From: DATEOR01 sp035698665
GTDB taxonomy: Bacteria > Actinomycetota > Thermoleophilia > Gaiellales > Gaiellaceae
Direction: 5' to 3'
NCBI GenBank assembly: GCA_035698665.1
Contig: DASSBN010000013.1
Coordinates: 1 to 64,000 of the forward strand
Length of the DNA stretch: 64,000 nucleotides
Shown here: positions 16,216 through 24,101 of the stretch, piece by piece
Layout of the letters: the number at the start of each line of letters is the position of its first letter
How positions within the stretch are numbered: position 1 is the first letter of the stretch
Made by a program: the position numbers and the translations under genes
Notes under the pieces: model-generated
The model's database searches: none
The model's input: the letters and a program-made list of their open reading frames with translations, nothing else
Told to the model about the DNA's origin: nothing

Positions 16216-17214
16216 GTGGACCCCGATCGCTCCTTCGAGCGGATCTACCGCAGGCACAGGCGCGAGGTTTACGGCTCCGTGCTCCGCGACGTGCGCGATC
16301 CCGACGAGGCAGAGGACGTGACGCAGGCCGCGTTTTTGAACGCTTTCCGTGCCATGCGCCGGGGCGACCACCCGGAGACGCCGCGCGCCTGGCTCCTCAC
16401 GATCGCCCGAAACGTCGTCCGCCGCCGGGCCCGTCTCAAGTCCGAGCGGCCGCAGGAGGTCGAGCTCGATGCCGATTCCGAGCTCCTCGTTGCGCTCGAC
16501 GAGAACGAAGGCTCGGCCTCGGCCGACATCCACGCCGCCCTCAGGCGTCTCACGGATGCCCAGCGCGAGGCGATCCTGCTGCGCGAGATCCAGGGACGCT
16601 CGTATGCCGAGATCGCCTTCGAGCTCGGCCTGTCCTTGTCCGCGGTCGAGGCGCTCATCTTCCGGGCGCGCCGTGCCTTGGCGGAAGAGCTCGAGCTGAT
16701 CGAACGCGTGCCCGTCGTGCGCCCGGCGAAGCGCCACGGCCTGCTCGCGATCCCAGGGCTTGCGAAGCTCGGGTCGTTCGGCTTCTCTCTCGGCCGGGTT
16801 GCGACGGCCTGCATGGTCGGCTGCGCCGTCGTTGCAACCGTGCCGGTCATGGACGGCTCGGCCTCGGACGAGCCCCTTTCGAAGCCCGAGACCGCGCACG
16901 CGATCCTTGCGGCAGATCCGCTCGTGCTCCATCAGCAGGCTCCGCCCGTTACGGCGAAGAAGGACAAGGAGCGCAAGGACTCCCAGTCCAAGGGCGGCAA
17001 AAACAATGCGCCGCACTCGACCTCGCCGACGGATACGCAGGAGAGCTCCGGCGGACTCGCCGTGGAGTCTCTGCTTCCCGTCGAGCTGCCCGTCGAGCTG
17101 CCGCCGGTGGAGCTGCCTCCTGTGGAGGTCCCGCCGCTTCCCCCGGTCGAGGTCCCGCCGCTGCCTCAACTTCCGGCGGTGCAGCTCCCGCCGCTTCCTC
17201 CGATCACATCCTGA
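16216..17214 (+). CDS. ECF sigma factor with C-terminal membrane segment and Pro-rich tail
   Basis: A 332-residue protein. Region 2 is FERIYRRHRREVYGSVLRDV with DPDEAEDVTQAAFLNAF, and region 4 is LTDAQREAILLREIQGRSYA and FELGLSLSAVEALIFRARRA. After about residue 180 comes a hydrophobic segment LGRVATACMVGCAVVATVPV, then a Lys/Ser-rich linker and a tail of PVELP/PPVEVP/PPLPP units. The GTG at 16216 follows GGAGG at 16199-16203; the longer upstream frame would run through the divergent gene. No anti-sigma gene is adjacent. The tail ends overlapping the convergent carboxylase by 11 bases. Membrane tethering and control through the tail are inference. Confidence 0.88.
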   Translation: MDPDRSFERIYRRHRREVYGSVLRDVRDPDEAEDVTQAAFLNAFRAMRRGDHPETPRAWLLTIARNVVRRRARLKSERPQEVELDADSELLVALDENEGSASADIHAALRRLTDAQREAILLREIQGRSYAEIAFELGLSLSAVEALIFRARRALAEELELIERVPVVRPAKRHGLLAIPGLAKLGSFGFSLGRVATACMVGCAVVATVPVMDGSASDEPLSKPETAHAILAADPLVLHQQAPPVTAKKDKERKDSQSKGGKNNAPHSTSPTDTQESSGGLAVESLLPVELPVELPPVELPPVEVPPLPPVEVPPLPQLPAVQLPPLPPITS

Positions 17215-18766
17215 AGACGCCGAACGTCGTCTCCGGGATCGGCGCGTTCAGGCTCGCCGCGATCCCGAGCGCGAGCACCCGCCGCGTGTCGACGGGATCG
17301 ATGATGCCGTCGTCCCAGAGCCGCGCCGTCGAGTAGTACGGATTGCCCTCCGCCTCGTACTTCGCCCGGATCTCGTCGGGGTCGGCGCGCCCGACGGTGG
17401 CGAGGACGGATGCGGCCTGCTCACCGCCCATCACGCTGATGCGCGCGTTCGGCCACATCCAGAGCTGCCGCGGCTCATAGGCCCGGCCGCACATGCCGTA
17501 GTTCCCGGCGCCGAAAGAGCCGCCGATGATCACGGTGAACTTCGGCACCTGCGCGCACGCGACGGCGGTGACGAGCTTGGCCCCGTCCTTCGCGATCCCA
17601 CCGGCCTCGTACTCCTTGCCGACCATGAAGCCCGTGATGTTCTGCAGGAAGACGAGCGGGACCCGCCGCTTGCAGGCCAGCTGGACGAAATGCGCGCCCT
17701 TGAGGGCGCTCTCGGAGAAGAGGACGCCGTTCGAGGCGAGGATCCCGACGGGGAAGCCCTCGATGTGGGCGAACCCGCAGACGAGCGTCTCGCCGTAGAG
17801 GGCCTTGAACTCGTGGAAGTCGCTCCCATCGACGATGCGGGCGATGACCTCCCGGACGTCGTAGCCCTTCGAGTAGTCGGCGGGCACGATCCCGTACAGG
17901 TCCTCGGGGTCGTGGAGCGGCTCGACCGGCTCGTCGCGCTGCCACGGCGGCGCCGGCGGCCGCAGGCTCAGGTTCGCGACGATCTCCCGGACGAGTGCCA
18001 GCGCGTGCTCGTCCGAGACTGCGTAGTGATCTGCCACTCCGGAGGTGCGCGCGTGCACATCGGCGCCTCCGAGCTCCTCGGCGGTCACCTCCTCGCCGGT
18101 CGCGGCCTTCACGAGCGGCGGTCCGCCGAGGAAGATGGTCCCCGTTCCCTTGACGATGACGGTCTCGTCACTCATGGCGGGCACGTACGCGCCGCCCGCA
18201 GTGCAGGAGCCCATCACGGCTGCGATCTGCGGGATTCCCGCCGCCGACATGACGGCCTGGTTGAAGAAGATGCGCCCGAAGTGCTCGCGGTCAGGGAAGA
18301 CCTCGTCCTGCATGGGGAGGAAGGCGCCGCCGGAGTCGACGAGGTAGATGCATGGGAGCCCGTTCTGCCGGCCGACCTCCTGTGCGCGCAGGTGCTTCTT
18401 CACCGTCAGCGGGTAGTACGTGCCCCCCTTGACCGTCGCGTCGTTGGCGACGACGACGCACTCGCGGCCCTCGACGAGCCCGATGCCGGTGATCATGCCC
18501 GCGGCCGGCGCGTCGTCGTCGTAGAGGCCGTTGGCCGCGAGGGCGTTCAGCTCGAGGAACGCCGACTCCGGGTCGAGGAGCCGGTCGACCCGCTCGCGCG
18601 CGAGGAGCTTGCCTCGCGAGCGGTGCTTCTCGATCGCCTCCTCGCCTCCGCCGCGCGCCGCCTCGGCGGTGCGGTCACGCAGTTCCGCGACGAGCGCCTC
18701 CATGCGCTCCCGGTTCGCGCCGAACTCGGGCGCGGCCGGGTCGGCTCTCGTCTCGAGGATCGCCAC
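17204..18766 (-). CDS. acyl-CoA carboxylase beta subunit, methylcrotonyl-CoA carboxylase type
   Basis: A 520-residue carboxyltransferase. The run VVVANDATVKGGTYYPLTVK, then CIYLVDSGGAFLPMQDEVFP, VMGSCTAGGAYVPAMSDE and GTIFLGGPPLVKAATGEEV matches the methylcrotonyl-CoA carboxylase beta pattern more closely than propionyl-CoA PccB. The C-terminal half has GFMVGKEYEAGGIAKDGAKL and GGSFGAGNYGMCGRAYEPR. It transfers carboxyl from biotin to the acyl-CoA. The GTG start overlaps the stop of a 47-residue gene by one base. The alpha subunit lies 3 kb away on the same strand, separated by the aldolase and sigma genes. Confidence 0.9.
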   Translation of the reverse strand: MAILETRADPAAPEFGANRERMEALVAELRDRTAEAARGGGEEAIEKHRSRGKLLARERVDRLLDPESAFLELNALAANGLYDDDAPAAGMITGIGLVEGRECVVVANDATVKGGTYYPLTVKKHLRAQEVGRQNGLPCIYLVDSGGAFLPMQDEVFPDREHFGRIFFNQAVMSAAGIPQIAAVMGSCTAGGAYVPAMSDETVIVKGTGTIFLGGPPLVKAATGEEVTAEELGGADVHARTSGVADHYAVSDEHALALVREIVANLSLRPPAPPWQRDEPVEPLHDPEDLYGIVPADYSKGYDVREVIARIVDGSDFHEFKALYGETLVCGFAHIEGFPVGILASNGVLFSESALKGAHFVQLACKRRVPLVFLQNITGFMVGKEYEAGGIAKDGAKLVTAVACAQVPKFTVIIGGSFGAGNYGMCGRAYEPRQLWMWPNARISVMGGEQAASVLATVGRADPDEIRAKYEAEGNPYYSTARLWDDGIIDPVDTRRVLALGIAASLNAPIPETTFGVFRM

Positions 18767-18909
18767 TAAGCGTCTGCGGGCAACTTGGCGAGGAGCTCCT
18801 TGATCCTGCGCAGAACGTCGGCCTCCTCGTGCCCGAAGTCGTCGAGGTAGGAATGCAGCGCGGCGCGGACCAGCGTCAGCTCCTCTTCGTTCAGCTCGAT
18901 GGTGTGCAT
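18766..18909 (-). CDS. small acidic helical protein upstream of the carboxylase beta gene (47 aa)
   Basis: ATG at 18909 reads MHTIELNEEELTLVRAALHS, continues YLDDFGHEEADVLRRIKELL and ends AKLPADA. It is predicted helical and its TAG overlaps the carboxylase GTG by one base (TAGTG), so it is translationally coupled. No RBS-strength motif is obvious. The acidic, regular helix pattern and coupling argue that it is real despite its size. It resembles small helical proteins found near acyl-CoA carboxylases (such as epsilon-type subunits) only in size; function unknown. Confidence 0.65.
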   Translation of the reverse strand: MHTIELNEEELTLVRAALHSYLDDFGHEEADVLRRIKELLAKLPADA

Positions 18910-19043
18910 GGGCCTAGCCTACGGCCGCGCGCGGATTGACGAGACCTTTTACGAATTCCGCACACTTCTCCGACGCCGCGCGTGATTTGCTCGCCTCACC
19001 CCATCGCCATCCTGGGCCCGAACGTCGCCCGACAGCTCAGGAA

Positions 19044-19069
19044 GCGGAGCCCGCCCCGGCGGGCTTCGC
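19044..19069 (-). terminator. hairpin terminator candidate after the DmpA-type peptidase
   Basis: AGCCCGCC and GGCGGGCT (19048-19065) form a perfect 8-bp stem with a CC loop, extended by GCGG/TCGC to about 12 bp including one G-U. It starts about five bases past the peptidase stop at 19074. There is no T-run, as is common for GC-rich actinobacterial terminators. Confidence 0.5.
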
Positions 19070-19073
19070 CGTA

Positions 19074-20276
19074 TCAGGAGGAAGAGGCGAGCTCCTGCAG
19101 GCGCTCGAGCGGAAGCTCGAACGCCGTCCCGTTCGCGCCGGTGAGGGTCTCCGCGGCGCAGAGCGCGTTCAGGATCGCCTCTTCGGTGGCCTCGACGACG
19201 GCGTCGAAGAGCGCCGTGATGTAGTTGTTCGCGAGCATCTGCACCGGGATCGTCAGCGGCGCGTCGGCGTCGACGTCGGCCGACGGAAGCCCGCGGTTGC
19301 CGGAGGCGAAGGCGAGGAAGAGATCGCCGCTCGAGTGCTCGCCCACACCGCCGACGCGCGCGACGCCGAGCCCCGCGCGCTGCGCGAGGCGCTCGCACTG
19401 GACGGGGAGGAGGGCGGCGTTCGTCGCGACGATGGCGATGATGGATCCCGCTCCCGGTGGAACCCGCCCGTAAGGATCGGGGACATCCGATACCGGGATC
19501 GCCTCGCCGACCGCAATTCCGTTCACGCGCAGGCGCTCGCGCCTGCCGTGGTTCGCCTGCACGAGAACGCCGACGATCGTCCCGCCGGCTCCCTCGACGA
19601 TCCGCGACGCGGTCCCGATGCCGCCCTTGAACCCGTGGCAGATCATCCCCGTGCCGCCGCCGACGTTGCCCTCCGCGACGGGCCCGTCCGAAGCCGACGC
19701 GAGTGCAGACGCCACGTGCTCCGGCCGCACGTGCATGCCGTTGATGTCGTTCAGGAGGCCGTCCCAGGTCTCGCCGACGACGGGGAGGCTCCAGAACTCC
19801 CGCTCGTCCGTCCGCGAGGCGATCTCGGCGGAGATGAGCGCGTCGCGGACGACTCCCACGGAGTGCGTGTTCGTGAGGGCGATCGGCGAGCAGAGCATCC
19901 CGGACTCGCGGATCCACTCGAGGCCGGTGAGCTCGCCGTTCCCGTTCAGGCGGTGCGCGCCGGCGAAGACCGGCTCGTACCAGGGGCTCGCCTCGTGCGG
20001 CTGGATGACCGTCACGCCGGTGCGGACGTCGTCGCCCTCGATCAGCGTCGTGTGCCCGACCCGGACGCCGGGGACATCGGTGATCGCGTTCTCGGCCCCG
20101 GTGGGAAGCGTCCCGATCGCGATGCCGAGGTCGCGCGTCCTGGCTCGACCCGTGCTTGGGTGGTGACGAGGGTCGATGGGGCCATCATATTTCCCGCGCC
20201 GTGGGCGTAATAGTGCTACGTTCGGGGAACTTCCATGGGGGCGATGGATTCCGTCCGTATCCCGTTTCCGGACCAT
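19074..20276 (-). CDS. P1 family (S58) peptidase, DmpA/beta-peptidyl aminopeptidase type
   Basis: Homology starts near residue 46 with RDLGIAIGTLPTGAENAITD and VPGVRVGHTTLI. GGGTGMICHGFKGGIGTASR and GGVGEHSSGDLFLAFASGNR, the latter with the candidate nucleophile Ser of the self-cleaving fold, match D-amino-acid/beta-peptide aminopeptidases. The only canonical in-frame start is ATG at 20276, which adds about 45 non-homologous residues and overlaps the divergent gene at 20235. A tandem ATGATG near 20181-20187 is in the +1 frame, so an indel or non-standard start is possible. The 3' end and family are secure; the 5' end is not. Confidence 0.82.
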   Translation of the reverse strand: MVRKRDTDGIHRPHGSSPNVALLRPRRGKYDGPIDPRHHPSTGRARTRDLGIAIGTLPTGAENAITDVPGVRVGHTTLIEGDDVRTGVTVIQPHEASPWYEPVFAGAHRLNGNGELTGLEWIRESGMLCSPIALTNTHSVGVVRDALISAEIASRTDEREFWSLPVVGETWDGLLNDINGMHVRPEHVASALASASDGPVAEGNVGGGTGMICHGFKGGIGTASRIVEGAGGTIVGVLVQANHGRRERLRVNGIAVGEAIPVSDVPDPYGRVPPGAGSIIAIVATNAALLPVQCERLAQRAGLGVARVGGVGEHSSGDLFLAFASGNRGLPSADVDADAPLTIPVQMLANNYITALFDAVVEATEEAILNALCAAETLTGANGTAFELPLERLQELASSS

Positions 20277-20633
20277 GTCGGGCTCGAGTGGACCGAGCCG
20301 GTTTCACTGGACGCTGCGCTTCAGGACGCGCTCCGGGCCGCGCAGGAATGCGCCGCCGCCTGTCTCGAGGTCGTGCCGGTGGTTCCGCAGGGAGCCCGTG
20401 GCCCGATCGCGACCGTCTTCGCAGTGTCGTGCCTCGCCGCCGAGCGCCTCGAAGAGGACGGACACGACACGGCCGCGATGCTCACGCTCTGCGTACGCCT
20501 CATCGAGTCGAACCTCGGTGGACTTGACGACGGCCGGCTGACGTACGGTGCGGCCGCAGCCGCGCGCGGCTGCGCCGACCGCTGCCGGAGGGCGCTTGCC
20601 GCGCTCTACCTCTGCGAGGAGGATCCTGTATGA
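20235..20633 (+). CDS. Cys-containing helical protein of unknown function (132 aa)
   Basis: Predicted all-helical with Cys in each helix: AAQECAAACLEV, SCLAAERLEED, TLCVRLIES, GCADRCRRALAALYLCEE. The spacing resembles four-helix Cys-rich proteins (DUF326 or copper-storage-like), but the match is only general. Start ATG at 20235 or ATG at 20244. It is coupled by ATGA to the CxCx4C paralogue, so the two proteins may act together, perhaps in metal handling; that is inference. Confidence 0.65.
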   Translation: MGAMDSVRIPFPDHVGLEWTEPVSLDAALQDALRAAQECAAACLEVVPVVPQGARGPIATVFAVSCLAAERLEEDGHDTAAMLTLCVRLIESNLGGLDDGRLTYGAAAAARGCADRCRRALAALYLCEEDPV

Positions 20634-20956
20634 ACGACGTCAGGGCGGTTGTCAGGAACGAGCTCCTCTTCCGCGAGGTCAACGAGCGGATCTTCCAGGT
20701 CGCCTCGAGCGAGACAGAAGGGCTCGAGGTCCCGTGCGAGTGTGGTGACGAGTCCTGCATCTCGTCGCTCACCATCAGCGTCGGCGACTACAGGCGGATC
20801 CGCGCCGAAGCCTCACGCTTCATCGTCTGCAACGAACATGAGCAGGCCGAAATCGAGCGCGTCGTCGAGCGCACTCCCGAATATCTCGTCGTCGAGAAGA
20901 CCGGGAGAGCACGCGAGGTGCTCGACGACTGGAAGATCGACCGGACGGCGACCTAG
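20630..20956 (+). CDS. small Cys-motif protein, CxCx4C family (108 aa), paralogue B
   Basis: RNELLFREVNERIFQVASSE, then VPCECGDESCISSLTISVGD, and EYLVVEKTGRAREVL match the paralogue at 15826 in order and length. The shared LFREVNERI, CEC....C and VVEK define a small family. ATG lies inside the stop of the preceding Cys-containing gene. The stop overlaps the trpA stop in CTAG at 20953-20956. Confidence 0.75.
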   Translation: MNDVRAVVRNELLFREVNERIFQVASSETEGLEVPCECGDESCISSLTISVGDYRRIRAEASRFIVCNEHEQAEIERVVERTPEYLVVEKTGRAREVLDDWKIDRTAT

Positions 20957-21672
20957 CCGCTTTGGCTGACCGCCAGGTCGTCCACGGCGGCGCGCAGCTC
21001 CCGCACGTAGCGCTCGAGCCCTTCGGGCCCCTCGGCCTCAGCCACCTCGACCGCGCGGCTGCCGACGACGATTCCGTCCGCGAGCTCGGCCGCGCCTGAC
21101 GCCTGGGCGGGCGTGGAGATTCCGAAGCCGGCGAGGAGCGGCACATCGGTGACCGCCCGCGCCCGCGCGACGAGACCGGCGAGCTGGCCGGAGGCCGACT
21201 CCCGGGCGCCCGTCGTGCCCGTCAGCGATACGAGGTAGAGCCAGCCGTCGGTCCGCTCCGCGGCCAAGCGGATCCGTTCGTCGGGAGTCGTCGGCGCCAC
21301 GAGCTGCACCCGCGGGAGGTCAGGTGCGGCCTCGAGCGGAAGGTCGGCGACGATGAAGCTCGTTGCCCCGGCCGCGACCGCGTCGTCTCGAAAGCGCTCG
21401 TACCCGTAGGCCTCGAGGATCGAGGCGTATGTCATCGGGATGAGCGGCACGTCGACCCTCGCCCTCGTCTCCGCCAGGCACTCGAGGCACGCCTGCGTCC
21501 GCATCCCCTCCGCGAGGGCGCGCTCGCCCGCGAGGCGAATCACGGGCCCGTCGGCCAACGGGTCGGAGAAGGGGAAGCCGATCTCGAGGAGGTCGGCGCC
21601 GCCGGCCACCGCTCGAGCGGCGAGCTCGGGTGTCCTCTTCCCGGCCATCAGGTAGATCGAGAGACGCTTCAT
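20953..21672 (-). CDS. trpA: tryptophan synthase alpha chain
   Basis: A 239-residue TIM barrel that cleaves indole-3-glycerol phosphate. GGADLLEIGFPFSDPLADGP carries the catalytic Glu and Asp, VPLIPMTYASILEAYG follows, and GFGISTPAQASGAAELADGI is the phosphate site. It is about 25 residues shorter than typical TrpA, mainly at the N-terminus (MKRLSIYLMAGKRTPELAAR). ATG at 21672 overlaps the trpB stop. Last gene of the trp operon. Confidence 0.95.
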   Translation of the reverse strand: MKRLSIYLMAGKRTPELAARAVAGGADLLEIGFPFSDPLADGPVIRLAGERALAEGMRTQACLECLAETRARVDVPLIPMTYASILEAYGYERFRDDAVAAGATSFIVADLPLEAAPDLPRVQLVAPTTPDERIRLAAERTDGWLYLVSLTGTTGARESASGQLAGLVARARAVTDVPLLAGFGISTPAQASGAAELADGIVVGSRAVEVAEAEGPEGLERYVRELRAAVDDLAVSQSG

Positions 21673-22793
21673 CGCGAGAGCACGGTGGCGAGATCCTTGT
21701 CGCCGCGACCCGAGAGGCCGACGAGGACGAGCTCGGCGTCGAGCTCGAGCGCGCGGGCGAGTGCGTGTGCAGGCTCGAGTGCCGGGATGATCCCCTCCCG
21801 CTCGGCGAGCAGGTGGAACGCGGCGAGAGCCTCGTCGTCCGTCGCGGGGACGTACTCGGCGCGGCCCGAGTCTCGCAAGAACGCATGCTCCGGTCCGACA
21901 CCCGGGTAGTCGAGGCCGGCGGAGATGGAGTGTGCGTCCGCGATCTGCCCGTCCTCGTCGGAGAGCAGCGAGGAGCGGGCACCGTGGAGGACGCCGGCGC
22001 GGCCGGCGCCGAGGCTCGCCGCGCCGGCCGCCTCGACCCCGATCAGGCGCACGGCGGCGTCGTCGACGAAGCCGGCGAAGAGCCCGATGGCGTTCGAGCC
22101 GCCGCCGACGCAGGCGACCACGGCTTCGGGGAGCCGGTTCTCGGCGGCGAGGATCTGCTCCCGCGCCTCGCGGCCGATGACGGCCTGCAGCTCTCCGACC
22201 AGCTCGGGGTAGGGATGCGGGCCCACGCAGGAGCCGATCATGTAGTGCGTCGTCTCGACGTTCGTGATCCAGTCGCGGATGGCCTCGCTGGTGGCCTCCT
22301 TCAGCGTGCGCGTCCCGAACTCGACCGGGCTGACCTCCGCGCCGAGCAGGCGCATCCGCTCGACGTTGGGGGCCTGCCGCGCCATGTCCTCGGAGCCCAT
22401 GTAGACGACGCAGTCGAGGCCGAAGCGCGCGCAGACGGTTGCTGCTGCGACGCCGTGCTGGCCCGCCCCGGTCTCCGCGACGATGCGCTGCTTGCCGAGC
22501 CGGCGGGCGACGAGCGCCTGGCCGAGGGCGTTGTTGATCTTGTGGGCGCCCGTGTGGCAGAGGTCCTCGCGCTTCAGGTAGACGGTCTTCCCCTCCGCGA
22601 GCCGCTCCGTTCGGTAGAGCGGCGTGGGTCGGCCGACGTAGTCGCGCTGCAGCCCTCCGAGCTCGGCGAGAAAGCCGGGGTCGTCCTTGATCTCCCGCCA
22701 GCCGCGCTCGAGCTCGTCCAGGGCGGGGACGAGGGTCTCGGGCACGTAGCGCCCGCCGTAGGGGCCGAAGTAGCCCGTGTCGACGGAGGTCAT
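21669..22793 (-). CDS. trpB: tryptophan synthase beta chain
   Basis: A 374-residue PLP enzyme joining indole and serine. GYFGPYGGRYVPETLVPALD, the PLP Lys in HTGAHKINNALGQALVARRL, AETGAGQHGVAAATVCA, and CVGGGSNAIGLFAGF are all present. ATG at 22793 overlaps the trpCF stop by four bases; the longer frame upstream is a shadow of trpCF. Confidence 0.96.
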   Translation of the reverse strand: MTSVDTGYFGPYGGRYVPETLVPALDELERGWREIKDDPGFLAELGGLQRDYVGRPTPLYRTERLAEGKTVYLKREDLCHTGAHKINNALGQALVARRLGKQRIVAETGAGQHGVAAATVCARFGLDCVVYMGSEDMARQAPNVERMRLLGAEVSPVEFGTRTLKEATSEAIRDWITNVETTHYMIGSCVGPHPYPELVGELQAVIGREAREQILAAENRLPEAVVACVGGGSNAIGLFAGFVDDAAVRLIGVEAAGAASLGAGRAGVLHGARSSLLSDEDGQIADAHSISAGLDYPGVGPEHAFLRDSGRAEYVPATDDEALAAFHLLAEREGIIPALEPAHALARALELDAELVLVGLSGRGDKDLATVLSR

Positions 22794-23986
22794 CGAGCCG
22801 CCTCCACGAAGGCGCGGACGCGGTCGTGGTCCTTGATCCCGGGCGCGGCCTCCAGGCTGCGGCTCGCGTCCACGCACCAGGGCTGCACCGCGTCGATCGC
22901 CGCACGGACGTTCTCGGGCCCGAGGCCGCCGGCGAGCAGGACGCGGCCTTCGGCGCGCGCTGCCTGCTCCCAGTGGCCGTCGTCCTCCTCGAGCCACGGA
23001 AGGTCCTTGACCTGCGCGACGACGTCGTCTCCGCGCAGGAGCACGCCGTCTCGCGCCCGGTGCCCGTTCTCCTGCGCGTAGAGCTGGGCGAGGTCGGTGC
23101 CGGCGTCCTCTGTCGCGCCGACGAAGACGCCGACGGAGAGCATCGTGTCCGGGACGGGGAGGGGGGCTTCGGCCCGGCGAGGGCTCTCGGCGAGGACGAA
23201 GCCGGCGAAGTCCGCTCCCGCTTCGGCGGCGACGGCCACGTCTTCCTCGCGGGTCAGGCCGCAGACCTTCACGTACGGACGGCGCAGGAGATCGGCGAGC
23301 TTCGCCGCGGGGTCGTCCGCGCGCATGAGCGCCGAGCCAACGAGGACCGCGTCTGCTCCTGCGAGCTCGGCGGAGGCTCCGTGCGCACGGTTCAGGATCC
23401 CGCTCTCCGCGACGACCACGCGGTCGCGGGGAGCTGAGGCCACGAGGTCGAGCTGTGCGCTCCGGTTGATGTCGAAGGTGGCGAGGTCGCGTGCGTTCAG
23501 CCCGATCACGGGGGCGTCGAGTGCGGTCGCACGCGTGAGCTCCTCCGCGTCGTGCGCCTCGACGAGCGTGTCGAGGCCGAGGTCGGATGCGGCCTGCATC
23601 AGCTCGCGCATCTTCGCGTCGTCCAAATCTCGAAGGAGCAGGAGAACCGCGTCTGCGCCGCTTGTCTTCGCCGTCTCCAGATGCTCGCGAGTCGAGAAGA
23701 ACCCTTTGGCGAGGAGCGGGAGCTCCGCGGCCGCCCGCGCCGCGCGAAGGTCGTCCCACGTGCCGGCGAACCGCTCGTCGACGAGGACGGAGACGGCCGA
23801 CGCGCCGGCGCGCTCGAACGCGGCCGCGAGCGCGGCCGGGTCGGCGTGCGGCCGCAGGTCGCCCGCCGACGGCGACCGCCGCTTCACCTCGGCGATGGCG
23901 CCGAGGCCGGGTCGGGCGAGCGCCTTGCGGAAGCGGCCCCTCAGCGCTTTCCCAGTCCATCTGGGACATGCCCTGGTGCCAGGCAC
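22790..23986 (-). CDS. trpCF: fused indole-3-glycerol-phosphate synthase / phosphoribosylanthranilate isomerase
   Basis: TrpC part: AIAEVKRRSPSAGDLRP, the Lys in LPLLAKGFFSTREHL, TLVEAHDAEEL, VIGLNARDLATFDIN and VVVAESGILN give all expected active-site residues. TrpF part: PYVKVCGLTREEDV, LAGGLGPENVRAAI, and WCVDASRSLEAAPGIKDHDR. The two join with almost no linker. The usual N-terminal helix (about 40 residues) of TrpC is missing or replaced: upstream of GRFRKALARPG the frame reads through two repeat copies. GTG at 23986 is used here; ATG at 24073 is also in frame. Both starts lie inside repeats, so the 5' end is uncertain. Confidence 0.88.
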   Translation of the reverse strand: MPGTRACPRWTGKALRGRFRKALARPGLGAIAEVKRRSPSAGDLRPHADPAALAAAFERAGASAVSVLVDERFAGTWDDLRAARAAAELPLLAKGFFSTREHLETAKTSGADAVLLLLRDLDDAKMRELMQAASDLGLDTLVEAHDAEELTRATALDAPVIGLNARDLATFDINRSAQLDLVASAPRDRVVVAESGILNRAHGASAELAGADAVLVGSALMRADDPAAKLADLLRRPYVKVCGLTREEDVAVAAEAGADFAGFVLAESPRRAEAPLPVPDTMLSVGVFVGATEDAGTDLAQLYAQENGHRARDGVLLRGDDVVAQVKDLPWLEEDDGHWEQAARAEGRVLLAGGLGPENVRAAIDAVQPWCVDASRSLEAAPGIKDHDRVRAFVEAAR

Positions 23987-23997
23987 AAGGCCGTGTC
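23967..23997. repeat. REP-like repeat, copy A
   Basis: Begins with the 20-mer catgccctggtgccaggcac followed by aaggccgtgtc. It contains GTGCC/GGCAC half-sites around a single base. It overlaps the 5' end of trpCF. Copy B is 104 bases away in the same orientation. Confidence 0.75.
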
Positions 23998-24070
23998 CGA
24001 AAGGAACGAATGTCGAGGATCCATGCGGGCCGAGTCCGCGGGCAAGAAGGACGTGGCCGTCCCTCCGGGC

Positions 24071-24101
24071 CATGCCCTGGTGCCAGGCACCGGGACGTGT
24101 C
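24071..24101. repeat. REP-like repeat, copy B
   Basis: Same 20-mer as copy A followed by cgggacgtgtc, so 27 of 31 bases match overall. It lies between the trpD stop and the trpC coding region and contains the in-frame ATG at 24073. Confidence 0.75.

Noticed and set aside
23967..24101. CRISPR array
   Set aside because: Only two copies, with internal palindromic core and a 73-base spacer; fits REP-like repeats better and no cas genes are present.
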